Below, piece by piece: positions 1 to 8,031 of a stretch of 64,000 nucleotides of DNA. Made by a program: the position numbers and the translations under genes. The notes below the pieces were generated by a model. That model was not told the DNA's origin, searched no databases, and was given only the letters and a program-made list of their open reading frames with translations. The DNA comes from CBDAUN01 sp965214615 (GTDB lineage Bacteria > Pseudomonadota > Gammaproteobacteria > Arenicellales > JAJDZL01): positions 1,488,001 through 1,552,000 of the forward strand of contig OZ243952.1 in NCBI GenBank assembly GCA_965214615.1, in the 5' to 3' direction. The stretch's first letter is position 1. Each line of letters opens with the position of its first letter.

Positions 1-1119
1 GACGTAGTATATGAACCTATTGTGCAGGTCAACGCCTTCGGGCAATGGCTCTCCGCTGTCGATCAGGCTGATCAGGCGCTTGTGGGCCGCGTCTCGCCCA
101 GTCAGGATTTTTCCGCTCAACAGCAGGGTTTCCCCGACTTTCCAGTCCTGCAAATCGTGTTTCGTCAGATTGTCGAGATTCACCTTTCGTGAGCCTGAAG
201 CGTCCCACACGATGTCAGGCCATGTATTCGGGTCGGGAACCGGCAACTCGGCGGGGCCGGAGCCGTCGAGAGTGAAATGCACATGTCGGGTCGCAGCGCA
301 GTTCGGAATCAGTCCGACGGGCAGGGAAGCGGCGTGTGTCGCCATTTCGTTGACCTTCACATCCAGAACGGTCGTAAGTCCGCCCAGTCCCTGGGCACCT
401 ATTCCGAGCTTGTTGACTTCCTCGTACAGATGCAGACGCAGTTCATCGGTTTTCGATTGCGGTCCTGATTCAATCAGCGTATGAATGTCGATCGGCTCCA
501 TAAGTGACTTCTTGGCAAGCACTAGCGCCATTTCCGGAGAGCCGCCGATGCCGATTCCAAGGATTCCGGGTGGGCACCATCCGGCGCCCAGGGTGGGTAC
601 GGTATCGAGTACCCATTCGGCGACTTCCTGCCCCGGATTGAGAATGGCAAGACGGGATTTGTTTTCCGAACCTCCTCCTTTGGCAGCCACCGTAATCGAC
701 ACGGCTTCGCCAGGAACCAATTCCGTGTGGACGACTGCCGGAGTATTGTCCTGAGTGTTTTTCCGCTGCCCCCAAGGCGGGCTGACGATCGAGGCGCGCA
801 GCGGATTGTCCGGGTCGAGGTAGGCGCGCCGCACTCCTTCGTCGATCATTTGCTGCAGCGAATCGTTGCAATCCCATTTGGCGTGCATGCCGACCTGCAC
901 GAACGCCACGACAATGCCAGTATCCTGGCAGATCGGGCGACGTCCTTCGGCCGACATGCGCGAGTTGATCAGAATCTGCGCTATGGCGTCTTTCGCCGCC
1001 GGCGACTGCTCTCGCTCGTAGGCTGCTGTCATCGCCCGTACAAAATCTTCAGAGTGATGGCAGGAAATGAACTGAAGTGCGTCAGCGACGCTTTGGACCA
1101 AGTCTTGTTTTGTAATCAT
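1..1119 (-). CDS. Fumarate hydratase class I (iron-sulfur), 3' end beyond the window
   Basis: Translating the minus strand from the ATG at 1119 gives 373 codons with no stop, so the C-terminal part (family length about 500 residues) lies outside the window. The enzyme interconverts fumarate and malate in the TCA cycle using a labile [4Fe-4S] cluster. Signatures seen in order are RPICQDTG, AAKGGGSENKS, a GAGWCPPG segment, LGIGAQGLGG, PNCAATRHVHF and LTGRDAAHKRL, which carry cluster Cys residues and substrate-binding residues of the class I family. It resembles the roughly 507-residue single-chain form found in pseudomonads more than E. coli FumA. Upstream there is a GGAG about 14 bases before the ATG. 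The gene is transcribed away from the neighbouring DUF349 gene. Family call is secure; only the missing end is unknown. Confidence 0.93.
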   Translation of the reverse strand, partial: MITKQDLVQSVADALQFISCHHSEDFVRAMTAAYEREQSPAAKDAIAQILINSRMSAEGRRPICQDTGIVVAFVQVGMHAKWDCNDSLQQMIDEGVRRAYLDPDNPLRASIVSPPWGQRKNTQDNTPAVVHTELVPGEAVSITVAAKGGGSENKSRLAILNPGQEVAEWVLDTVPTLGAGWCPPGILGIGIGGSPEMALVLAKKSLMEPIDIHTLIESGPQSKTDELRLHLYEEVNKLGIGAQGLGGLTTVLDVKVNEMATHAASLPVGLIPNCAATRHVHFTLDGSGPAELPVPDPNTWPDIVWDASGSRKVNLDNLTKHDLQDWKVGETLLLSGKILTGRDAAHKRLISLIDSGEPLPEGVDLHNRFIYYV

Positions 1120-1300
1120 TGCGGTATTAATAGAACTCCGGATGAGACTTCGGCACATCGTCTGACAAGGTCAGGCGGCATGTTTTTCTGACTTGGATGA
1201 TTCCTTGTCAGTCAAAGTCGGTAGGTCAATTTCAAATCTCCAGGCCAAGGCTTGCCGCTGAATCGGATTCGGGTTTCCTCATCGGAGCAGGGCGGCGCGG

Positions 1301-3220
1301 TCAGTCGGCAGCGACGGATTTCATTCGGTCGCGGATATAGGCAAACCGTTTTTGCAGGGATTCGCTTTGTTCGGGAGGGACCGCTCCTGTGGTCAGGAAT
1401 TTCGCGGCCAGTTCCCGGCACTGCTGTCCGGGGTCTTTTGGTCCCGTTTCGTCGGTCGTCAGCCTTGCATTCAGCCGACTCACCTGGTACGCCATGCGGT
1501 CGCGGGCATATTCCGGCGGCGAATCGATTTCTGACAGGATTTCCAGCTGAAGGCAGATTGACAGCTTTTTATCCAGATTGCCCTGGGTCGAAGGCAGCGC
1601 GGCCTCCTTGTTTTCGATGGCTTTGCGGACAGCGGCATACCTGCGTTCGATCGGCTCTTGATAGATGCCGCTGTCGCTGCCGATTTCCTGCCATCGCTGA
1701 TGCACTGAATCAAGCACTTCGAGCGCGCTTTCTGTGTCGACGGCGTTTTCAAGCTCCACGCACAGATGCGCCCTGGATTCGAGCGATTCGATCAGCAGAT
1801 CAAATTCGCGGCTTTTTCTGGCGGCAATGCGTTTCGCAAAAATGTCAAATTCATCACGCAATGCCGAGTCCACCGACTTGCTTTCATTCTTCTGTGTTCT
1901 GGGAATTGCTGCCCATTGATTTTTCAATTTCCTCGCTTCCGCCTGCAGGTCGCCGATTTGATCCGCGGGGGCGTGATTGATCGTCTTGATCTGCTGCAGC
2001 AACTGCTTTTTCGCCTGTATGGATTCCTGACGCTGCTGCTTGGATGCCTCGTGCATCGCGGTGCGGCGTGCAAATTGCTTGTCGCAGGCCGACCGGAATC
2101 GGTCCCACAACTGGTTTTCGCGCTGCTTGGAACTGCGCACAGTCACATTCTTCCAATCCTGCTGAATCCTTTTGACTCCATCGATAGCTTCTCGCAGCGG
2201 CTTCGAATCAAGTTCCTCCACCTTGTCGATCAATTTGCAGCGCTGCTCGTAGCATCGCGCACGTTCGCGGTCCAGATAGGGCTCGTATTGGCGCATAACC
2301 TGGTCAAATCGTTCGTTGGTCGTTTGCCAGTCGCGCTTGCTGAGCGGGACTGCGGTTTTCCATTGCTTTCTTGCGTTGCGAATCGCTGTGCCGACTGCAA
2401 CCCAGTCGGGACGATTCCAGTTGGTTGAATTGAATATGTCTTCCAATTCTTCGCAGATTCGATTCCGGACTTCCAGATTGCCTTCCCGCTTCGCCTTTTG
2501 CTCAATCAGGAAGCTCTTGCAGGGCTCGTACGCCTTGCTGCACGCCTGGTCGAAGCGCTGGCGAAGCGCCTTGCTCGGATAGTCGCCGCTTTGATTCCAC
2601 TTGTTCCACTGATTGCGCGCATCGCGAATCTGAATTCGCAATTCCTGCGGAGGCAACTCGGCATGGCACAGGCCTTCGACATTTGCGATCAAATCTTCTC
2701 GCGCACGTCCCATTCCCCACGAGCGCCATGCCTTGAGCGTATTGAGCGCCGGCTTGAATCTGCGCAGACGCTTTGCGATCTTGGCGACTCGCTTGGGATC
2801 GTCTCCCAGACTCGACAGCTTATGTGTCCGTGCCTGGCACTTTTCATACAGCGACAGCGAAAGCTTGGTTTGAGATGCCTCGATTGACGCTTCAAGCTGT
2901 TTAAGAATTTCATCGCATGCCTCATGAAGCCGCTTGATTTCACTATTCAGTTTATCAACCGATCCTGATAGCTTGTGCACCCTGTCTGCAAGCAAATTCT
3001 TTTGATCTTCGTCCAAGTCGCCGGATTGCAAGGCGGACTCCGCTTTCTTTTGCAATTTCACCAGCCGTCCATGGCCGCAGGATGCCCCGCTGTTCAGTCC
3101 CTGATCGATTTCATTGAGCAGCAAGTCCGGTCTTGAGGCGGCTTTGGGCGCTTGCCTGGCGCCGTCAGTTACAGAAGCTTCGGAATCGCCGAGATTCTCA
3201 GATGCGTTATCCGTAGTCAT
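1301..3220 (-). CDS. DUF349 repeat protein
   Basis: A predicted 639-residue, highly charged, mostly helical cytoplasmic protein. At least five DUF349-like units of about 70 residues can be seen, each with a conserved Trp followed by a basic/aromatic helix: NQWNKWNQSGDYP, RKQWKTAVPLSKRDW, QQDWKNVTVRSSKQREN, LKNQWAAIPRTQ and HQRWQEIGSDSGIY. The N-terminus is low-complexity (MTTDNASENLGDSEAS). The ATG at 3220 is preferred; an in-frame TTG at 3274 would add 18 residues of poor quality. DUF349 proteins occur in many proteobacteria and actinobacteria, and their biochemical role is not settled, so no function is assigned. It sits between the fumarase gene and dinB on the same strand, with 147 bases to dinB. 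Confidence 0.8.
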   Translation of the reverse strand: MTTDNASENLGDSEASVTDGARQAPKAASRPDLLLNEIDQGLNSGASCGHGRLVKLQKKAESALQSGDLDEDQKNLLADRVHKLSGSVDKLNSEIKRLHEACDEILKQLEASIEASQTKLSLSLYEKCQARTHKLSSLGDDPKRVAKIAKRLRRFKPALNTLKAWRSWGMGRAREDLIANVEGLCHAELPPQELRIQIRDARNQWNKWNQSGDYPSKALRQRFDQACSKAYEPCKSFLIEQKAKREGNLEVRNRICEELEDIFNSTNWNRPDWVAVGTAIRNARKQWKTAVPLSKRDWQTTNERFDQVMRQYEPYLDRERARCYEQRCKLIDKVEELDSKPLREAIDGVKRIQQDWKNVTVRSSKQRENQLWDRFRSACDKQFARRTAMHEASKQQRQESIQAKKQLLQQIKTINHAPADQIGDLQAEARKLKNQWAAIPRTQKNESKSVDSALRDEFDIFAKRIAARKSREFDLLIESLESRAHLCVELENAVDTESALEVLDSVHQRWQEIGSDSGIYQEPIERRYAAVRKAIENKEAALPSTQGNLDKKLSICLQLEILSEIDSPPEYARDRMAYQVSRLNARLTTDETGPKDPGQQCRELAAKFLTTGAVPPEQSESLQKRFAYIRDRMKSVAAD

Positions 3221-3367
3221 AATTACTAACCGTCTTGCAGGTGGTGTGGAAATGGAGTGGGGTGTCGGTGACAATTGGGAAATAGGATTTTACACAGAAA
3301 AATATTCCGTGCCAAATTCTGAGGCTACTTTCGGCAATTCTCGCGAAGCACTGTGGCGCATTCCCGG

Positions 3368-4531
3368 CTAATGCGGTTTAGACGGGGTCGCGCCCCGGTG
3401 CAGGGACCCTTTGCCGTATTTCGTATTGATTTGGTCGACCAGCCGATCCAATTTTTGCTGCCGGCTGCGGCCAGCGGACTCGAACATGTCGGGTTGCCCT
3501 CCGGGTGTCGAAGAAAACGCGCTTGCGCGAACACCGATCAGCCGAACTGGTCGCCTTCCTTCCTGGATGAAGGTTCGGCAAAGCGTATTTGAAGCGGAAT
3601 CCCAGAAGTCTCGTGTCAGGTCTGTCGGTTCGGAAAACGATTCGGCGCGAGTGATCGTCTGAAAATTCGCGTAGCGCACCTTGATCCCGACTTGCCTGGC
3701 ATACAGTCTTTTTAGCCGAACCCTGGATGCGACTTCCTGCACCTGGTTGAGCAGTATGCCTTGCAAGTAGTCGAGATCGCTCGTGTCGGTTTCGAAAGTG
3801 GTTTCCGTCGATATCGATTTAGGCGTAGTGCTTGCAACAACGGCACGGTTGTCGATTCCGCGTGCCAGATTCTGGAGTTTTCCGACCGCGCTTCCTACGC
3901 ACGGCGCCAGTTTTTCCGGAGCGGATGTCCTGAAGTCCTTGAAAGTGCGGATTCCGGCGTTCATCAGGCACTTTTCCGCCTTGGCTCCGACTCCCCAGAG
4001 GCGGCTGACGGGCAACGGATCGAGAAAATCGCGAACTGGCTCCGAGACGGATTCGAATCCGTCCGGCTTGCCCAGATCGCTTGCCAGCTTGGCTAGAAAC
4101 TTGTTTGGGGCAATTCCGATGGATGCGGTCAATTTCAGCTCCGAACGAATCGAGTCCTTGATCTGTCTCCCGATTTGCGCGGGAGACCCGAGCAGGGCTG
4201 TGCTACCGGCTACGTCGAGGAACGCCTCGTCGAGGGCAAGGGGTTCGACAAGAGGTGTGAAGCGGTGGAATATTTCATTGATTTGCTTTGATATGGCGCC
4301 GTAGTAGTCAATGCGTGACGGCACGAATATCGCATCGGGACATCGTCGAAGCGCGATCGCGGCAGGCATGGCGCTGTATACCCCGAACTTGCGCGCTTCG
4401 TAGCTTGCAGCGGCAACAACCCCGCGGGATTTTGCGCTGCCGCCGACGACGACAGGCTTGCCTGCGAGACTCGGATTGTCACGCTGTTCAACGGATGCGT
4501 AAAACGCATCCATGTCGACATGTATGATCAA
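3368..4531 (-). CDS. dinB: DNA polymerase IV (Y-family translesion polymerase)
   Basis: A 387-residue error-prone polymerase that extends mispaired or damaged primer ends. The catalytic site is visible: HVDMDAFYASVE near residues 4-15 supplies the first metal-binding Asp, and LALDEAFLDV near residue 100 supplies the second acidic pair (usually SLDEAYLDV). Other signatures are GVVAAASYEARKFGV, the SIGIAPNKFLAKLASDLGKP palm motif and a helix-hairpin-helix around LWGVGAKAEKCL. The C-terminal little-finger domain is present. Translation starts at a TTG at 4531, since the conserved sequence begins at residue 2; no strong ribosome site precedes it. No LexA-type CTG-N10-CAG box was found in the 64 bases before it, so SOS control is not supported by what is visible. 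Confidence 0.96.
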   Translation of the reverse strand: MIIHVDMDAFYASVEQRDNPSLAGKPVVVGGSAKSRGVVAAASYEARKFGVYSAMPAAIALRRCPDAIFVPSRIDYYGAISKQINEIFHRFTPLVEPLALDEAFLDVAGSTALLGSPAQIGRQIKDSIRSELKLTASIGIAPNKFLAKLASDLGKPDGFESVSEPVRDFLDPLPVSRLWGVGAKAEKCLMNAGIRTFKDFRTSAPEKLAPCVGSAVGKLQNLARGIDNRAVVASTTPKSISTETTFETDTSDLDYLQGILLNQVQEVASRVRLKRLYARQVGIKVRYANFQTITRAESFSEPTDLTRDFWDSASNTLCRTFIQEGRRPVRLIGVRASAFSSTPGGQPDMFESAGRSRQQKLDRLVDQINTKYGKGSLHRGATPSKPH

Positions 4532-4595
4532 GATCAGATTGATTTGCGCAAAATAGGGCGTTTCGATATGCTTTGCCCGCGGTGACTCTGATTTT

Positions 4596-6212
4596 CTATG
4601 CTGCCCCGAGCACTGAAGGTTGGAATTCTTCGACCCCTACGCCGTGAAAGTCATTGCTGCCATTGCCGAATGCCAGCACCATCAGATGAATTGGTTCGTT
4701 CCGGTCCGTATACTTGTCCGCGTAGCCGCATTCTTTCATATGCGCAACCGCCTCTTCGAATGTCTCGTCCACGTCCCGCACGCCGCTGCCAATTGCTCTT
4801 TTGAATTCCAGCACAAACACTTGCCCTGCATGCAGCACCGAAAGATTCGCCCGGCGGCGGCTCGACCCGTCTTCAACACGAACATCCAATCCGATCGAGC
4901 GGAGCGCCATATACACCATCTGCGCATAATGAGGCTCGTTAAGTCCGTGCCGGTCGCCATGGTTGTGCGTCCGCCTTTCGTGTGAAACCGTCTGCAGATA
5001 CTCCTGAAGCTGCGCGCCGAATCGTTCAAAGTCGTTCGCCTTCAGCAAGTCGGCCAGTTCCTGTGCGTGCTTCATCGCCTCTGTCCCCTGATTCGTCCCG
5101 AATTCCAGCAACGCGCAATTCAGGCTCCTCGACACCTCGTCGTTCGGGTAGTTCAGCGTATAGATTGTCTGCACTCCGTCCCAGGACTCGTCGGCGATGG
5201 TCAGATACCCGTTCTGGAACATCAGATGATCGATGCCGATGGGATGGATTTCCCGAAGATTCGTCAAATCCGTCCTTCCTACAACTCGCTTGTCAAGCTG
5301 CATGGCATTGACGTTCTTTTCGAGCTGCATATCGTACAACGCCTTCGGATCGCCGGTCATGAACCAGTGCGCCTCGAATTTCCGAGTGTCGAATAGACGC
5401 AGTATGGAGAACGGGTTGTAAACCTGTTCGCTGCCCAGCCAATGGTAGCCGCCGTACCATCTTCGGATCTCGTCGCGGTCAAGGCCGGACAATTCCGGTT
5501 CGAATGCCGAATCCAGTTCGCGGTCGGTGTATCCGCAAATCGCAGCATACCCGGGATCCAGGCTGATGTCCTTAAGATGGTGCAAACCTGAGAGGATGAT
5601 CTTCGAGCATTGGCTCACACCGGTTACGAATGTAAACCGCACATGCCTGGCGCTGTCCCTGATAACCCCGTAGATTCCCCGAAGATAATCGTGGATCGTT
5701 CGCACCAGTTCCACAGAATGCACAGTATCCAATATCGGCTTGTCATAGTCGTCGATCAGGACCACGACCTGCCGTCCGGTCGCGCGATGCAATCGGTCCA
5801 GAACATTCCGAAGACGCTTTGGTCCCGTATCGGATGTCGGCGCCGGTTCCAGACTGTGATTGCGCTCGACGCTTTCGAGTTGCTCGATGATGTCGCTGTC
5901 TATCTTGTCCTTATCGATGTATGTGCCGCCTAAGCCCAATCGCACCACCGGATGACTGACCGACCAGTCCCAGTGCGGGTGAATGTCCAGACCCCGGAAC
6001 AGATCCTCCTGACCTTCAAACAGGGCTTGTATCGTGTTCAATAGCAGGCTCTTGCCAAAACGCGGCGGACGCGACAGAAAGTAGCATTCGCCCTGGTCGA
6101 CCAGATTTCGAATGAGCGCAGTCTTATCGACGTAGCAGTAGTTGCGCTCCCGGATTGACCGGAAGTCCTGAATTCCGATGGGAAGTCGGCATTGGCGCGT
6201 TGCTTGGCTCAT
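4596..6212 (-). CDS. AAA-ATPase-like / PD-(D/E)XK nuclease-fold protein
   Basis: A 538-residue protein of the AAA-ATPase_like plus PDDEXK_9-type architecture. It opens with the family hallmark PIGIQDFRSIRERN and YVDKT. A modified Walker A, RPPRFGKSLLL, lies near residues 48-57. VVVLIDDYDKPI is the Walker B region, and FTFVTGVSQ follows. The C-terminal part has the degenerate restriction-endonuclease fold signature VEDGSSRRRANLSV ... FVLEFKRA near residues 450-473. Families like this are common as lone, variably present genes in proteobacteria and Bacteroidetes; a defence or mobile-element role has been proposed but is not established. It precedes dinB by 64 bases on the same strand, but nothing suggests a shared function. 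Confidence 0.85.
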   Translation of the reverse strand: MSQATRQCRLPIGIQDFRSIRERNYCYVDKTALIRNLVDQGECYFLSRPPRFGKSLLLNTIQALFEGQEDLFRGLDIHPHWDWSVSHPVVRLGLGGTYIDKDKIDSDIIEQLESVERNHSLEPAPTSDTGPKRLRNVLDRLHRATGRQVVVLIDDYDKPILDTVHSVELVRTIHDYLRGIYGVIRDSARHVRFTFVTGVSQCSKIILSGLHHLKDISLDPGYAAICGYTDRELDSAFEPELSGLDRDEIRRWYGGYHWLGSEQVYNPFSILRLFDTRKFEAHWFMTGDPKALYDMQLEKNVNAMQLDKRVVGRTDLTNLREIHPIGIDHLMFQNGYLTIADESWDGVQTIYTLNYPNDEVSRSLNCALLEFGTNQGTEAMKHAQELADLLKANDFERFGAQLQEYLQTVSHERRTHNHGDRHGLNEPHYAQMVYMALRSIGLDVRVEDGSSRRRANLSVLHAGQVFVLEFKRAIGSGVRDVDETFEEAVAHMKECGYADKYTDRNEPIHLMVLAFGNGSNDFHGVGVEEFQPSVLGAA

Positions 6213-6601
6213 GATGGCGATTGATTCGATTGATCCGAAAAATGTTCAGCAGCCTGCTGCCATGTTACTACACCCGCAGTCTATGAAACATGCCCGGGAG
6301 CCATCTTCGAGCGCCTCAGCCCTCAAAAGCGCTTGTTTCAATGCCCTCCCTGGCATCGCCAAGGCGTGTTCGTCTTAATGAGACTGCTGCATCGCATTGA
6401 TTCGGGTTGAGTTTGCCGATATCAGCCCAAGTGGGCTTCAGCATTGGAGCATTGGACTCAACTGGGCGGTGCGGTTCTGTCTTTCGATTGTAGGTGCGCC
6501 ATCAAGGATTTACTTGAAAACGCCAAGGTGCGACAAACCGCTGACTATGGCAGGCAGCCGCATCGCGATTCAATTCAGATCGATGGTTGCCGCATATGCA
6601 G
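6213..6601. other. Non-coding stretch with no recognised gene
   Basis: These 389 bases separate the AAA-ATPase-like gene from the sulfurtransferase gene, both on the minus strand. Short open frames exist but have no recognisable protein sequence. A 14-base palindrome (AGCCCA-AG-TGGGCT, 6424-6437) is the only structured element noticed. The promoter of the ATPase-like gene presumably lies at the low-coordinate side, but no convincing -35/-10 pair was found. Confidence 0.5.
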
Positions 6602-7417
6602 TCATTCGATAGGGGCATCGATTGAATTGCCCCACTCGGACCATGAACCGGGATAGCCGCGTATTTTTTCGAATCCGAGAGACTTGAGCATCGCGTAGCT
6701 GTGCGATGAGCGATGGTGAGTCTGGCAATAGGTGATGATTTCCTTGTCCGGAGTCAATCCCTGGCTATAAAGCATGTTCAGAAGATCTTTGCGCGGCCTG
6801 AACCGGTTGTTCCGCGAGGTGTCGATCGTGTCGACCCAGTTGATGTTCCGGGCTCCGGGAATATGCCCGCCCTGCATGGCGCGCACGTCTATCCCGTCGT
6901 ACTCCATCGGAGTGCGGGCATCCAGCAGCCGGACGTCCTCCTTGCCAAGGTTAGAGAGAATATAGGTCTTGTCAGCCCGCGACTTGCCATTGATTTTCAC
7001 TTCGTAGTCGGTGGGCTCGGTCTGCCGGGGCGCGGCGGTCTCAACTGGGTGGCATTCATTTTTCCAGGCTGTGAATCCGCCATTGAGCAGTGATGACGAA
7101 GGATGATCAAGCACATCAAGCGTCCAGAGAAAACGGGCCGCGCGACCGTTGCCCTCTGAATCGTAGGCGACAACATGATGACTGCGATCAAGACCGATCG
7201 ACGACATGACATCCCGCAGCTGTTCGGCTGGCGGAAGTGTTCCGCTTGTCGGAATGTCGCCCGAAACGATATCGATGTAGTCGACATGAACTGCGCCGGG
7301 TATGCGCTCGCGATCAAACGCATCCTGATCTCCCACATCTACAATAAGCAGCTTGGAATGATTTAGCTGCGCTTCGAGCTGTTCAGGCTCAATTAGAAAC
7401 GGCAAACTGAGTATCAT
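6602..7417 (-). CDS. Two-domain thiosulfate/3-mercaptopyruvate sulfurtransferase
   Basis: A 271-residue tandem rhodanese protein that moves sulfane sulfur from thiosulfate or 3-mercaptopyruvate to a thiophilic acceptor. The N-terminal inactive rhodanese domain contains LLIVDVGDQDAFDRERIPGA and VVAYDSEGNGRAARFLW. The C-terminal active domain contains RLLDARTPMEYDG, GHIPGARNINW and the catalytic loop ITYCQTHHRSS with Cys near residue 230. The CQTHHR loop is neither the classic CRxGx(R/T) of rhodanese nor CG(S/T)GVT of SseA, so the preferred donor cannot be read from it. The family call is secure. It is followed upstream by a long AT-rich gap. Confidence 0.9.
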   Translation of the reverse strand: MILSLPFLIEPEQLEAQLNHSKLLIVDVGDQDAFDRERIPGAVHVDYIDIVSGDIPTSGTLPPAEQLRDVMSSIGLDRSHHVVAYDSEGNGRAARFLWTLDVLDHPSSSLLNGGFTAWKNECHPVETAAPRQTEPTDYEVKINGKSRADKTYILSNLGKEDVRLLDARTPMEYDGIDVRAMQGGHIPGARNINWVDTIDTSRNNRFRPRKDLLNMLYSQGLTPDKEIITYCQTHHRSSHSYAMLKSLGFEKIRGYPGSWSEWGNSIDAPIE

Positions 7418-8031
7418 TGAACGAATATCCCTAAAATATCTTAAAAATTAACAAATAATTCCATTTATATGTGAAATTAGTTTCGAATTTGGAAAATATG
7501 CACAATATAAAGCCATTTTACATTTTGTCAAGGCAGTGGTTGAAAATAATTATGCTCGGTCTTAGTTTCTAGGTGCCTGGGTTTGTCTGCGAACTTATGC
7601 TTGAAGACTGTGCGGCGGGCGATGGATTTTGAATTCCAGACTATCCCCGATGATCCTGACGCCGTGTTTGGTTCGGATTGGCGAGTGTTATTGCGTTCGC
7701 TCAAAGAACTTAGTCTGCGGTCCGCGCACTGGTGCGGTGTTAAGGACTTAGGAGATTTCGCCCCGCGCACTGTGCCTAAGTTAGGAGGTTGTCGGCCGTC
7801 CGGGGTGGTTCATTCGCATAATTCACAAAAATTGTGAAAAAGTTTGTATGCAACTATGTGAAACTTGCAACGCAGTTGAAAATATCATCATGAACAGAAT
7901 TTGACCACTTGGATGATTAATTCGTGTGCGATGGAAACTATGCGCTTTTATTCAAGCGAATTCGAATCTTTTTTAATGTCATTTGAATAAAGTTAACTTA
8001 ACTTATTGAAAATAAATAAGCCGTTATTAAG
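7418..8031. other. AT-rich intergenic region upstream of relA
   Basis: These 614 bases lie between two divergent genes. The outer parts (about 7440-7560 and 7840-8030) are clearly AT-rich, as expected for promoter DNA, and the middle is of normal composition. An 84-codon open frame at 7583-7837 has no recognisable protein sequence and is not called. The region should hold the promoters for the sulfurtransferase gene and for relA. No pair close to consensus was convincing. Confidence 0.5.
7822..7838. promoter_or_regulatory. 17-base palindrome upstream of relA
   Basis: TTCACAA-AAA-TTGTGAA is a perfect inverted repeat with 7-base arms and a 3-base centre, about 195 bases before the relA start. 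The geometry fits a dimeric repressor or activator site. No regulator is identified, and chance in AT-rich DNA cannot be excluded. Confidence 0.3.

Noticed and set aside
7583..7837. 84-codon plus-strand open frame upstream of relA
   Set aside because: No recognisable protein sequence, no ribosome site, and an equally long frame exists on the opposite strand; probably chance.
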